A stretch of DNA of 64,000 nucleotides, taken from the NCBI GenBank assembly GCA_948146395.1, contig OX411552.1, positions 3,285,501-3,349,500 of the forward strand, read 5' to 3'. The notes beneath the pieces were generated by a model, which was not told the origin of the DNA, made no database searches, and saw only the letters and a program-made list of their open reading frames with translations. Below, one piece after another: positions 23,121-34,954 of the stretch. The position numbers were made by a program, and so were the translations under genes. This DNA comes from Fragum whitleyi (lineage: Eukaryota > Mollusca > Bivalvia > Cardiida > Cardiidae). How positions within the stretch are numbered: position 1 is the first letter of the stretch; every line of letters begins with the position of its first letter.

Positions 23121-23963
23121 CATATATTTTTTTTAATCAATGACAATAATTATAGCAATAATATTAAATCAATCAATTAAATTGTCCATGGAGATCAATA
23201 ATACATTTGATTGACAGTGGGCGATACAAAGATTGATCAAGTCATATTGCATAAATATTCTTGTAAATATCATTTATATGTATTAGCTCCTACAAACATT
23301 ATTGGATTTTTTAAACATTTTTTTTTCTTTTTATTCCATATCTTTTATGGAGCTACTGTTAAGCAAAATTATTTTCATATTAACAGTATCCTATTAGACT
23401 ATTTTCTGATGAAAGCTTAGAAGGATGCTTGTGATCAAGAAGCATGGTAAAAGTGTGAAACCCCATTATATCTTAGAACAATTTATTGTGAAAGTCACAA
23501 CAGGGAAGTAGAAACCACCTGATCAGTGCTAAATTTAAATTTTTTCTCGCACTTTCACTCACAGTTGGATGGCAAAACGTCACCGAATTATTACAAAATG
23601 CACATTCAAACACCTGTGCCTGCATTGAGAAAAGTTGAAAATAAGTTCCAATTTTAGCTTTCGGCCAATTACTTTCATTACTTGCAAAAAAACCCTATCT
23701 CTTAGACAAGCCAAATAATTTCTACTTTTTGGTTTTTCTTTGAAAAATGTGTAAACAGTATTTTACGCATCCATTTATCAATAGCATGTCCATATTTTTA
23801 TGGACATTGTCATTTAGTATTCTTTACACAAAAACAAGAAAATAAAATGGAAACATAAAACAAATGTTTTATAAACTAGACATTTTTTTTCAGAATGGTG
23901 AAAGTTTAAACATTTTGCAAACATTGCAAAATTGTTTCTTGTCATCAATCAGACAGGAAACAA
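23121..23963. other. No gene seen
   Basis: AT-rich sequence. No coding signal. Confidence 0.4.
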
Positions 23964-25470
23964 AGCAAGAGGACCATGAGGGCCTGTATTGCACCACTGG
24001 CTTTAAGATCTCCAGACTTTCATTTAACAAAGCTTAGTTTACTGAAAACAACACTTTGAAGTCCTTTTATAATTATTCTTTAATGATTTATTTGGTCTGG
24101 CCCATGTTGCACCAAAATACTCAATCACCACAGTCTGCATACCCTTTACACATCTTAATGCCAACATTAGGTGATTGCAATAAGTAGACAATTCTAAACA
24201 CATTTTCAGGAACAATTTAGGTAAAGGATCATTAATGAAACATTCATGCCAATATTCAATGAAATTAGTCCAATTGATTGTGAGAAGATTGTTTGAGATT
24301 TCAGTGATAATTGGCCTTGCTGCCATAACCACTTTTTTAAAGATTTTAAAGTGAAAATCAGCCCAACCTACCACATCCATTTGGGAGTCAAGCAAAATTT
24401 AAGCACAGTGTCATCCAAGGAACATTCATGCCTAGTTTCATTGAATTTGGCCTAATGGTTTTGGAGAAGATTTTTTTAAAGATTTGTTAAGTGAAAAAAA
24501 GTCCTGCACTCCAACACCCTTTTTGTGGGGTCAATTCATCAATTTAAGTATAGGGTCACCCAAGGAACACCCATGCCAAGTTTCATTGAAATCGGCCCAA
24601 TAGTTTGGAAGAAGACTTTTAAAGATTTTAAAGTGGAAAATAAGACCTGCCGTGCAACAACCTTATTTGGGAGTAAATAAAAATTTCAGTAACAATTTAA
24701 GTAATGAGTAGCTAAAGGAACATCCATGCCAAGTTTCAATATTATCAACCTGATGGTTTTAGAGGAGCTGATATTTAAAGTTTTTAAGGAGAATAAGGAG
24801 AAAGCCCCTTCTACCACACCCATAACTGGGGGGTAAATAAAAATTTCTGTAATGGGTCTCCCAAAGAACATCCATGCCAAAATTTCATTAAAATTAACCT
24901 GATTGTTTGGGAGGAGGAGATTTTTAAATATTTCAAAGTTGAAAACAAGCCCTGTCTTGCCACACCCTTATTTGGGTGTAAATGAAAATTTCTGAAACAC
25001 TTAAAGTAAATGGTCACCCAACAAACATCCATGACAAGTTTCATTACAATCAACCTGATGATTTTGGAGAATTTTTTTTTCTTCTAAAGATTTTAAGGGG
25101 AAAATAAGCCCCTCCATGCACTGCCCATATTTAGGGGTAAATAGAAATTTCTATAATGGATTGACCAAGGAACATCCATGCCAAGTTTCATTTAAATGAG
25201 TTTGGTGGTTCTGGAGGAGAAGATTTTTAAAGATTCAAGGTGAAAATAAGTCTCCACTGCCACGCCCATATTTTAGGGTCAGTCAAATACTTTTAACAAT
25301 TTAAGAAGAGGGTCATGCATTTCTTATTAATAGGAACCAAGTTTCCTTGAAATGGCCTATTGAATAATGAGAAGATGTTTTAAGAAAAAAATTAAGCACA
25401 GATGCACACATAGACAGCATGGGATGGACGCATCACCATGCATGACAACAATGGGCATGCTCTAGAGCTG
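23964..25470 (+). mobile_element. Minisatellite-core element, diverged variant
   Basis: It begins with GCAAGAGGACCATGAGGGCC, a variant of the family start. About nine units follow, carrying AACATCCATGCCAAGTTTCA, TTAAAGATTTTAAxGTGAAAA-like and CCACACCCxTATTTGGG-like blocks. It ends with ACAGCATGGGATGGACGCAT, where complete relatives have GACGGACG repeats. The terminal hairpin is not seen. Reverse-strand open frames of 64-118 codons follow the repeat period and are not genes. Confidence 0.6.
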
Positions 25471-26689
25471 CAAAAACATAGAATCAATAAAGATTGATCA
25501 CAAATAATCAATACTGTAATGTTCTACAATTTTTTTTATTTATGGCCTATATTTGGAAAATGATATTGGTCATGTATTGGCTACTTTTAAAGAGCAATTG
25601 CTTGTTGAGAATGGTTCTTCCATCATATCATATTTCATGGGAAAAAACAAAGGAATTCATTGTAATACATAAAATAATCAGTTAGGATATTTAAGATTAT
25701 AATAATGAGTTACTTGATGCAAGAGGGTGTTATGTTTTATCAGAGCAAAAGTATAGAATCTGCTTAATTGAAATTTCTATGAGAAACATTTTAAGTGGCC
25801 AGCTTAAAATTATTGTAAGTGGCCTGAATATTATATTTGTAGATATAAGAATATTATTTTTATAGATATAACTCATGATTTGTATAAAACACAAATGCAA
25901 GATTTTCCATTACGAAAGAAGACTGCAATATCTTGAAATAAGAGTAGTAGTAGTACTGGTATGTGCAACAAAAATAAGCCATGGGAAGAAACAATAGCTG
26001 CTGCATTAAAATAAAATTACAATGTGTATAAATTAAACCCATACAAACAAACTAAACTATCAAATGATAATCATGATTTATTGGAGTGTTGGCTGTATCG
26101 GTTGGCACCAAATATGAGCAAAAATATTTTAAGTCCTTATATAGTATAGATTCTCTGACAGTCATGTACTTTCTTGTCAAATAATAATGGCTCATCAGAG
26201 TGTTGGCTGCACCAAATAAGAAAGCCTTGCAACATCTGATCCCCTACTAATCATACCCATAAAATATCACAATTTATGGGACGGTAATTGAAAATACACC
26301 TGATGCTTACTTAATCTCACTATTCCCCATTGTCACAGAGAAGTTTATTGCCACTTAGTTTTTCTGTCTAATTTTGAATTGAGAAAGTGGTTAAAGAATT
26401 AATCTTTACTAAATGAAGGATCATTGGACTTGACATTATTGTGTGGTCAGTGTAATGCAAAAGAGGACCATTATGAAAAGGACAATAAGGAAGGATCCAT
26501 GCTAGACAACAAAGGCTATAAACTTGCGTATTTCACAGATTTTCTGAATCTTAATTAACTATTTGTAATGACCTTGTCTTGCCCTTCACTGTATCCAATC
26601 TCCATTTCAAATATCTAACTTAGGAAGTAAAATCTCCCAGAGGGTAATCTTATGTTTGACGGGTCAAATAAAGACGCATTTAAACAATA
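25471..26689. other. No gene seen
   Basis: AT-rich. I find no motif or repeat of note. Confidence 0.4.
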
Positions 26690-26995
26690 ATCTTTGCAGT
26701 AAAGGAACTAGACTGTAGCAAAGCTGACTAATACCCCCCTACAAGTGCTTGTCAATAATTCAATAATGAAAAGCCATTTTCCATCAAGAGGCCATGACTC
26801 TCTCAAAAGTCAAAGCATTGTAACCAAATTATCACTTGCACATCTCTGCCTGATACTGATCACAACTGTAAAGTTTCAATGAAATCTGCCAATTAGTTGC
26901 CGGGAAAACTTGAGGACAAAAAAAGCTAAAGGCGGACCAACCAACAAGCTGCATGACTCCTATATACCCCCAAACATAGTTTTAGGGGTATAAAA
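26690..26995 (+). repeat. Dispersed repeat, copy 2 (empty-site copy)
   Basis: Homologous to 168-565. It contains AAAGCCATTTTCCATCAA, TCTCAAAAGTCAAAGCATTG and, near the end, CCTATATACCCCCAAACATA, where copy 1 carries a palindromic MITE. It therefore preserves the unoccupied TA target. Confidence 0.7.
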
Positions 26996-28054
26996 ATGCA
27001 TGCATTAAACATTATATCCTCATGGTGCCATTGTACAGGTTCTTTACAGCATACTAAGCACACAAAAGCGCTTACAACAGACTTTACAGTTATTCTCCTG
27101 GGTTGTCCCTTTCCAAATAGCTCCAAGAATTGAAGTATGTGAAAACCAAAGTTGAATCCTTTTCCATCACCAATTTCTTTAAACTGTAACGCTCCCCCTA
27201 ATCTCCTGAGCCAACATGGAAAATGACTAACAATTTTAACTTCAGGGGCTCATGCTTCAAAAATTCACTATTTATCATTAGAGGCATAGGGATTGTCCCA
27301 AGGGCCAATCTAAGGGCCCAGCCTAAAATCTAGGGGCCATGGGCAACTGGGGTCCTGCTATTCTTTTTCCCTAGCCAATTTGTACCAAATTTTTCAGAAA
27401 TATTCCCTAGGTAGTCCCTTTTCAAAAGAGCTCCTTTAAAATGGGACCACCTGAGAAACATTTCTGCAAAATAGGTACAAATTAGCTCAGAGATTATGGG
27501 GAGAATTGAAACCAGTGAAAAATTCTTGTTGCCATGGCACTGACTAAGTAACTACAAGTTTGTTTTGAGTTGACAAATTTAAAAATAATCTGGGATATTG
27601 AACCAATATTTACAAGATATTTATACAAGACAACAAAAAGGGCTCTCAGATAAAACAGAACAATTCTCCTTTGTGTCTCTGAAATGATGGAACCAAATTC
27701 TACAGACTCTCCATCCAATATGTAAATAGACTAGGCGATTATTGGAATGTCACGTACAAATAGAACATTGTTACACTGGAACAAATTAACAATAATTTGG
27801 GCTCAGGTGTCGATCATCCCATCTTCCAGAATATAATTATTAATTCTTCCACTAAGTCAAACAGACCAGAGCTTCTAAATACTTTCCTCCTTAGATAGAA
27901 GAGCACTAAATTTTCATTCAGCATTTGACTTGTATATATCTTGTCTTTGCTTTTTCTAAGAAAAAAAAATATTATCATCAAGTTGAGCATTGTAACCATT
28001 GCAGGTTCTAGATCTATAGGAAAAAATGCTTACTAAATAGGGCATAATTCTTAC
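26996..28054. other. No gene; weak repeat remnant at about 27290-27540
   Basis: The sequence GGGACCACCTGAGAAACATT at about 27440, then CTTGTTGCCATGGCAC, resembles the terminal part of the element at 13590-13700. It is a decayed fragment of that family. The rest has no coding signal. Confidence 0.4.
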
Positions 28055-28846
28055 AACAAGAGGGCCTGAATGGCCCGAAACCACTCACCTGAATTTATTT
28101 GTACAGTGGTTCCTATCCAAGTAACTTTCTGACAAAGTTTCATTCACATTTGCCTAATTGTTGAGGAGGAGATGTTATTCCTTCAATTTAAAGTGATAAT
28201 AGACCCTGTCCACCCATTCATTACTGTGGAGACTCAAAATAAGCCCCGCCCTGCCACACCTATTTTTATGGGCCAATCAAAATTGAACAAACTATTTTGG
28301 AGAGTGCATCAAAGCAAAATTCTGGTAAAGTTTCATTGAAATTGGCCCAATTGTTAAGGAGGAGATGTCGTTCAGAGATTTCAGGCTCAAAAAAAGCCCG
28401 GCTCTGCCATGCCCATATTCATGGGCCAATCTAAATTTTGCAAAATAAATTTTGAAAAGGATAACTCAAGCAACATTCTGGTAATGTTTCATTGAAATCT
28501 GCCTGAAGGTTCAGGAGGAGATGTTGTTCAAAGATTTTGACCCTCAAAAAAAAGCCCCGCCTTGCCATGCCCATATTAATGAGCCAATCAAAATTTCACA
28601 AGCAATTTTTGAAAAGGGTTAACCAAGGAACATTCTGGTAAAGTTTTATTGAAATCAGCCCAGTGGTTCAGGAACACATGTCAATTAAAGATTTCACGCT
28701 CAAAATAAGCCCCGCCTTGAAATTGGCTTAGTGGTTCAGGAGGAGAAGTTTTTAAGTTTGTTGACAACGGATGATGGACGACAGACGAAGGACACAGGGT
28801 GATCCTTAAAGCTCCCCTTGAGCATGTTGTTCTCAGGTGAGCTAAA
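28055..28846 (+). mobile_element. Minisatellite-core element, forward copy with both ends
   Basis: It starts CAAGAGGGCCTGAATGGCCC, then CCACTCACCTGAATT. It ends GGACGACAGACGAAGGACAC, GGGTGATCC and a hairpin CTTGAGCATGTTGTTCTCAG-GTGAGCT. About four core units of roughly 155 bp lie between, with CAATCAAAATT, GTAAAGTTTCATTGAAAT and GGTTCAGGAGGAGATG. The ends match those of 1443-2475 in reverse. A palindromic MITE follows 12 bp later. Confidence 0.7.
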
Positions 28847-28858
28847 AAAAAAACATCA

Positions 28859-28940
28859 ATTCGATGGCTCAGCGCGAAATAGTTGTAACTCCCTATATGT
28901 TTATAGAGAGTTACAACTGTTTCACGCTTAGCCCTCGAAT
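28859..28940. mobile_element. Palindromic MITE (family P1), copy 5
   Basis: AATTCGATGGCTCAGCGCGA and TTTCACGCTTAGCCCTCGAA are outer arms; the inner arms AGTTGTAACTCCCTATA and TATAGAGAGTTACAACT are perfect complements. It sits immediately beyond the end of a minisatellite-core element. Confidence 0.75.
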
Positions 28941-29596
28941 TATAGATATCCCCTTGAATGTATGAGTTGCTGTTGTGATGGACAATACACATGCCAAGTT
29001 TCAAGCAAATAGATTTAGAAAGATTTAGAATAATTTGAAGAATTATCATGAAGCATGCTTTTCCCTAGAATTTATCCACAATATTGGTTTCTTATTAAAC
29101 CTTGAACGTTTCTAAAACATCCTTTTTACCTCTCAGAGTTTTTAGCAAAATCTGAACAAAAAAGCTCAATTTCATATTTTCATACCATTTCTATATTTTA
29201 CAAATGGCAGTTTTTGTCTGTGTGTTTTCAAAGACAATGAATTTGGTTTATTTTTGACATTGTGAGTCAAACAGATTCCTAGATGATTATACTATGGATA
29301 GGAGAAAAGGGTTTCTGATTTCCAATATCAAATTGAGACTTGATCAATTAGTTTAACTGAGAAAGTTTCCAGATGCGGTTAAGGGTTGGGTAAATTTTAT
29401 CTGGATCAGTTATTGGATCATATTTGGTCTGTTTAAGTGAGGGACTTTATTGTTTTATCCCTTATTTCTTGGAAATTGGACGGCACTTTGTACCATGAAT
29501 GATTGCAAGGCATAAAAATTCATTAAATTTCAAACAGAAGAGCTATAAAGATGCTCAATTTTTGATAAAATTAAAAAGAAATATTCAAATTGATAT
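28941..29596. other. No gene seen
   Basis: AT-rich. The reverse-strand open frame from 29049 runs into the palindrome and repeat, so it is not a gene. Confidence 0.4.
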
Positions 29597-29887
29597 ATGA
29601 GCCTGTGTGTGAGATTTCCAGCAATTTGAAATGTGCCGTGTAGTGAAAACATTGAGTAGCGAGGAACAGCCACCTACTGTAAATGTAATAATATCTGATG
29701 GTGTACAAGTACTTTGAGACCTTATCTATTCATTAAACACATAACGTAAAGGAAGACTCTGGTCAGACTATTACACGCATAATGTAAGGAAAGACTCTGG
29801 TCAGACTGTGCAAATGCACAGGCTGGCCAGAGCCTTTGCTATGTGCATTGATGAAATTGTTGCAAATCTCACGCACAAGCTGATATG
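29597..29887. mobile_element. MITE family P3, copy 3, with internal duplication
   Basis: The left end GAGCCTGTGTGTGAGATTTC and right end TTGCAAATCTCACGCACAAG are inverted. The interior holds AAGGAAGACTCTGGTCAGAC twice (about 29750 and 29788), a short tandem duplication not present in the other copies. Confidence 0.65.
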
Positions 29888-30394
29888 TGACACGTCACAC
29901 CTAAAGGGACCATCTGATAACAGCAAAATGCCAGCATTTCTTTTTCTTCTTTAAGTAGTTCCCTAAAAGGACCAGTTTCCAATGCCAAAAAGTGACATTT
30001 TTTTCCCAAATCCATGACAAAAATGCCCAATTTACCAAAGTCAAAGAACTTGGTTAAAATTCAAGAGTAATACATGTTGGTCCCCAGTTAAGATTTAATT
30101 TAATTGTCTTAACGGGCATTATTCTGGTTGCAAATTGTACACAAAACTCAGGTTTTGGTCCAAAACCATAGAAACAATTATTTTCCCAATTTTTGAACAA
30201 GAGTGTCATCGTCACAAAATATGCCGCCACTTTGCTGCTATTTCACGAAAAATAATTGTAGACACTGCTTTCTTTAACAGAACCAAATTCAAAACATTTG
30301 CAGACTACCTTTTAGAATTGTCAAGTTCAAACTGTTTGTTATGATTGATTGATTGAATGGGAAATACACTTCTTAAAACTGCAATTAAATATAA
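29888..30394. other. No gene seen
   Basis: AT-rich, short open frames without recognisable features. Confidence 0.4.
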
Positions 30395-31262
30395 TAATAA
30401 GAAAAAACTTGAAGGCCCCTTTTTCCATGACACAGCTGAAATTCACTTAACTGCAACAACATGCACAAATTCAGGTAACGATGAACATTTCTTAGAAATT
30501 TCTTTAAAATAAGTCCATAATGAAAGGAGGAGTAGCGTTCACAAGAATTTTTACTTGAAGGCCCCTTCCATGACGCAGCTTTAATTCGCCAAACCACGAA
30601 TATATAAGCAAGGTTAGGTGGCTAGAAACATTTTTTGAAAGTTTCATCCAAATCATTCCATAAATGGAGGAAAGTTGTGTTCAAAAGATTTTATCAAGAA
30701 GGTCCCTTTTCCCATGACACTGCTAAAATTCACTAAACAAACCATGACAATATGTGCTATGTCAGGTGACTAGGAACATTTTGTGAAAGTTTCATCCAAA
30801 TTGGTCCATAAATGAGGGAGGAGTTGCATTCACAAGATTTTTTACATGAAGGCCCCTTTTTCCACTATGCGTCTCAAATTCCCACCATGACTTTAGTCAC
30901 TAGGTCAGATGACTAAGAACATTTTGTGAAAGTTTTATCCAAATCAGTCCATAAATGAGGGAGGAGTTGCTTTGACAAGTTTTTTTTGATGAAGACCCCT
31001 TTTTCCATGGCATGGCTGAAATTAACCAAAACCGTGACAATTTGCACTAGGTCAGGTGACTAGGAACACTCTATGAAAGTTTCATCCAAATCAATCCATA
31101 AATGAGGGAGGAGTTTTATTCACAAGATTTTTAACATGAAGGCCCCTTTTTCATGACGCAGCTGAAATCACCAAACCTTGACTTCATGCGCATTGTCAGG
31201 TGACTACGAACATTCTGTGAAAGTTTCATTGAAATCGGTCCATAAATGATGGAGAAGATGAC
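30395..31262 (+). repeat. Array of about 147-bp units, 6 copies
   Basis: Units carry GAAGGCCCCTTTTTCCATGA, AGGTCAGGTGACTAGGAACA, TGTGAAAGTTTCATCCAAAT and CCATAAATGAGGGAGGAGTT. Unit starts lie near 30411, 30558, 30698, 30846, 30992 and 31137. Distantly related in layout to the other arrays but with its own sequence. No element ends seen. Confidence 0.75.
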
Positions 31263-31657
31263 CCCCTCTGGCGGTGTATAAAAATATCACATATTTAAAA
31301 AAACACCTGGTTTCGGACCCCAAAACCCCAAGAAAAAACACTGAAATCATCGGCTCTAGCCTGTGACTGCCTGCTCAAACTGCACAGGCAAACAAGGGTC
31401 GAAAGCTTTCGATGCGGGATCTGATCTCTTTTTCAAATTTTTTTTTTATGGAGTTCCCAGATGGTCCATTATCCATGAAGAGTCACAAATATTTTCAAAT
31501 TATTATATGTAAAGGATATAAAACGATTTTCAATGGTATATGGGAAATAGACACCAGTATCCCTTCTTGAAGTATTATAAAGCTTTGGAAATCATTATTT
31601 TGTCCTGAACATGGGAGTTGCAGGGGCATCTTTTAAAGATTTAGAAGTGAAAAGATG
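31263..31657. other. Repeat-flank sequence left of the LTR element
   Basis: No gene. Its last bases, AAAGATTTAGAAGTGAAAAG then ATG, are array sequence that continues on the far side of the LTR element at 34955. Confidence 0.5.
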
Positions 31658-32510
31658 TATCACCGGGGGATTTCTAACAAAGAAGGGTGTTTCTTATATG
31701 TGGATAATTTCGGAATGAACTAAGTCAAGACAATGTTGAGTTCTAACTATCAATTTCTATAATTTGCTATTTTCAATATTTCAAGTTCAACAAAAACTGT
31801 CCATCTATTATGATCTTTCTCACTTTGCTATTTCAAATTCTTTATATATTTTCTAAATCAACACCAAAGTTTCTAAATTCTAAATTCTTCTAAAGCCAAA
31901 GTCAATATCTAAAATCCAAACTTAATCATTCAAAAGCCAAACACATTCTTCAAAAGCCAAACACATTCTTTCCATAGCCAAACACATTCTTCAAAAGCCA
32001 AACACATTCTGTTTCTATCATAATCAAAGTTCCCTCTCAGCTTCTCAGACATCACATGACCTCCTACTAAAATCTCAACCAATCAGAACTATTCTTACAT
32101 CTATACATCTTAATTAATTTGTTTCTCTCATTCTGATTGGTCAATTGCCCAAGCTTCCACTTTCCCTCCTTTTCTTCCTGGGTCATTAAACATCAAACAA
32201 ATCTAACACCTACTTGCAATAATTAACTGTAACAGATAATCCAAATGTGCCTAATGAAATAGTTCCACTGGCTTAAAGTTATCAAAGATACATAAGGTTC
32301 TAAATATTACCATATGTTGCATACTAAGAGATCCTGTTGAGTTATAGATAGTAAAACCTTAACATAGATCAACTGATAATTCTTTCCTAAACTTTAAATC
32401 AAAATCTAAATTCAAATTCAATTATTAATTCTAAATTATTAATTTCATATCTCAATATTAATTTCATATATTTTAACAAACAATGACAACTACTTTTACT
32501 GGGTGACACA
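31658..32510 (-). repeat. 3' LTR of the non-autonomous element
   Basis: 853 bp, identical to the other LTR except one base I could find. It contains CCAAT/ATTGG motifs (AACCAATCAGAAC and CTGATTGGTCAATTG on the plus strand) that could act in a promoter. It also carries a 19-20 bp tandem repeat at about 31930-32010. Confidence 0.85.
31930..32010 (+). repeat. Short tandem repeat inside the LTR
   Basis: Four copies of a unit close to AAAAGCCAAACACATTCTTC, one with CCATAGCC in place of AAAAGCC. It recurs at about 34374-34454 in the other LTR with the same copy number. Confidence 0.85.
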
Positions 32511-33688
32511 TGCAACTGCCCTCAATAAGTTTGCTCCGCAAACTGAACTTAAATAATTTATTGCATTAAATAAGATTTCTTTACTGTAAGTGCTCTCTCT
32601 TTCTCTAGATGGACAATCAAAATTTCATGTATATAAACAAAACAGCATTGCATTCACAAATAAAATCATAAATTATTTAGCCTATTTTCACACTTGAAAT
32701 TAAATCTATATATAATCTTTTCACATGACTATCACTTTTGTGTTTTGTTCAATGTTCACTTACTGCATTTCACTTTTCACATGCTGTTTCTCACAGTTTT
32801 CTTATTTTCATTTACAAATTTCTGGTTTTTCGATTTTTATGTCTTTTTTTTTTCAGTTTTTCTATTTTTATTTGATTTTTCACAATATAAAAAAAAAATC
32901 ATTACTTGAGGTACAATCATATTCTCTACATACAATTTTATCAATGCCTTGTGTCCTTAATTAAAATTTACTTCAAATATCTCTCCGAGTTTTTCTATGC
33001 ACTAGTGAATATTTATCTTAGGTGATGCTTTCTTACATCCCTCCATTCCTATACTTAATTCCCTAAGGAAAACTCTGAAGCCTTACCTAAGTACCTATTC
33101 TCAGGGTGTGTCGGTTAAGACAAGTATACATAATAGTCAAACATACAGACTCAAATACTGCCTTGACCCTTTTACAATATTTCTCATCATCTATCTAATA
33201 TCACTAGATATCTCTCCCTGCAGAACTCATGATGGCTAGCTTAGGCTTACAAAATACAATTTTTCCATCTTGCAAAGTTGAAAATGATTAAGAAAGGTTA
33301 AATTGAATAATGAATTGTTTTGGTCCCACCCCCACTAAATATTGCAAAAATTGACCTAGGCTTTTAATTTTGAATTTTGTCACAAAACAAATTCAAAATT
33401 CTTTCTGACCTTACTTGAGCCATTTAACACCTTACTTATGGATATTGCGTAACGGCTGATTCTCTAAAATCTTCTTATTCACCTCAAATGTGCAAATCTC
33501 TCATTACTTATGTACCTTCATTCTGTACATCAATTATCTCTACACTAGGCATTTCTAAATTTGTAGTAAGAACAAATATAACTGTACCTACCACAACAAA
33601 TTAATTTTGATCTTCTTCTTCTTCAACCCCTGTTTTCCAATGGTCTAGTTTGTGGTATTTCCTGTTTCCCAGTCCTGATGGTGTTCTT

Positions 33689-34042
33689 CTACATACTTCC
33701 TCCCCAGGTAGAGGCAGCAATATCAATACCCTGTGGTGACAGGTCCTCCACATAAGTGTAAACCCTTTGAAAACGATTATCAGTATGGAACATCTCAGTT
33801 ACACTCACTACCATTATGTTCTTGCCTATGTCTGAATGTTCTAGACTCATTTCAAGCACACTGTTTAGAGACATTGCTACTACAGATCTAATGAAGTAAA
33901 TAATCTCAATGGTGATCAAGTCTAAAAATGCTTGAACCCGATTTACCCTTTGTGTCCTTATACTCATGAATCTGCTAACAACAACCACAGATGAAAATGG
34001 TATGCCAGTCCAACACCAAGTATTCCACTTGCATTTAAACAA
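33689..34042 (-). CDS. Small open frame of unknown function in the non-autonomous LTR element
   Basis: A 117-codon frame starts 39 bases downstream of the primer-binding-like site on the element's sense strand, where gag would normally begin. The protein starts MFKCKWNTW and ends TWGGSM. It has a hydrophobic stretch FLDLITIEIIYFIRSVVAM in the middle and no zinc knuckle, DSG, YxDD or other retroelement motif. I do not recognise it. It could be a degenerate remnant of a longer gene, a small element-specific protein or chance. Position and orientation argue mildly for a real frame; its length alone does not. Confidence 0.3.
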   Translation of the reverse strand: MFKCKWNTWCWTGIPFSSVVVVSRFMSIRTQRVNRVQAFLDLITIEIIYFIRSVVAMSLNSVLEMSLEHSDIGKNIMVVSVTEMFHTDNRFQRVYTYVEDLSPQGIDIAASTWGGSM

Positions 34043-34080
34043 TCACAATCGCCACTTGCTAAAGAGTCACCGTTCGATCG

Positions 34081-34098
34081 TACCCGGATTCTCCACCA
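34081..34098 (-). other. Primer-binding-like site of the non-autonomous element
   Basis: On the minus strand it reads TGGTGGAGAATCCGGGTA, 3 bases inside the 5' LTR. Its complement is a tRNA 3' end with acceptor strand ATTCTCC, discriminator A and CCA, preceded by T-stem CCCGG. I cannot name the tRNA. The Ty3/gypsy element has a related site. Confidence 0.6.
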
Positions 34099-34101
34099 TT
34101 A

Positions 34102-34954
34102 TATCACCGGGGGATTTCTAACAAAGAAGGGTGTTTCTTATATGTGGATAATTTCGGAATGAACTAAGTCAAGACAATGTTGAGTTCTAACTATCAATTT
34201 CTATAATTTGCTATTTTCAATATTTCAAGTTCAACAAAAACTGTCCATCTATTATGATCTTTCTCACTTTGCTATTTAAAATTCTTTATATATTTTCTAA
34301 ATCAACACCAAAGTTTCTAAATTCTAAATTCTTCTAAAGCCAAAGTCAATATCTAAAATCCAAACTTAATCATTCAAAAGCCAAACACATTCTTCAAAAG
34401 CCAAACACATTCTTTCCATAGCCAAACACATTCTTCAAAAGCCAAACACATTCTGTTTCTATCATAATCAAAGTTCCCTCTCAGCTTCTCAGACATCACA
34501 TGACCTCCTACTAAAATCTCAACCAATCAGAACTATTCTTACATCTATACATCTTAATTAATTTGTTTCTCTCATTCTGATTGGTCAATTGCCCAAGCTT
34601 CCACTTTCCCTCCTTTTCTTCCTGGGTCATTAAACATCAAACAAATCTAACACCTACTTGCAATAATTAACTGTAACAGATAATCCAAATGTGCCTAATG
34701 AAATAGTTCCACTGGCTTAAAGTTATCAAAGATACATAAGGTTCTAAATATTACCATATGTTGCATACTAAGAGATCCTGTTGAGTTATAGATAGTAAAA
34801 CCTTAACATAGATCAACTGATAATTCTTTCCTAAACTTTAAATCAAAATCTAAATTCAAATTCAATTATTAATTCTAAATTATTAATTTCATATCTCAAT
34901 ATTAATTTCATATATTTTAACAAACAATGACAACTACTTTTACTGGGTGACACA
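34102..34954 (-). repeat. 5' LTR of the non-autonomous element
   Basis: Pairs with 31658-32510. As the upstream LTR on the minus strand it would hold the active promoter. No clear TATA box is visible, but CCAAT-type motifs are present. Confidence 0.85.

Larger units (their letters stand above)
31658..34954 (-). mobile_element. Non-autonomous LTR retrotransposon, minus strand, GATG duplication
   Basis: Two direct repeats of 853 bp (31658-32510 and 34102-34954) flank 1591 bp of internal DNA. GATG at 31654-31657 and 34955-34958 is a 4-bp target duplication. On the minus strand the LTR begins TGTGTCACCC and ends CCGGTGATA, a TA end rather than the usual CA. A primer-binding-like sequence lies 3 bases inside the 5' LTR, and a GAGGGCAG purine-rich run lies just before the 3' LTR. 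The interior shows no gag, protease, reverse transcriptase or integrase, so the element depends on enzymes from elsewhere. I found one difference between the LTRs (TTTC versus TTTA near 31834 and 34278), so the insertion is recent. Confidence 0.8.

Noticed and set aside
24039..25053. Reverse-strand open frames of 64-118 codons
   Set aside because: They follow the unit period of the minisatellite array; similarity between them is at DNA level.
28681..29049. Reverse-strand open frame of 122 codons
   Set aside because: It spans the end of a minisatellite element and a palindromic MITE, so it is a composite of repeats.
33689..34042. The 117-codon frame of the non-autonomous element as Gag
   Set aside because: Position fits, but no Gag motif or zinc knuckle is present. 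Kept only as an unknown frame at low confidence.
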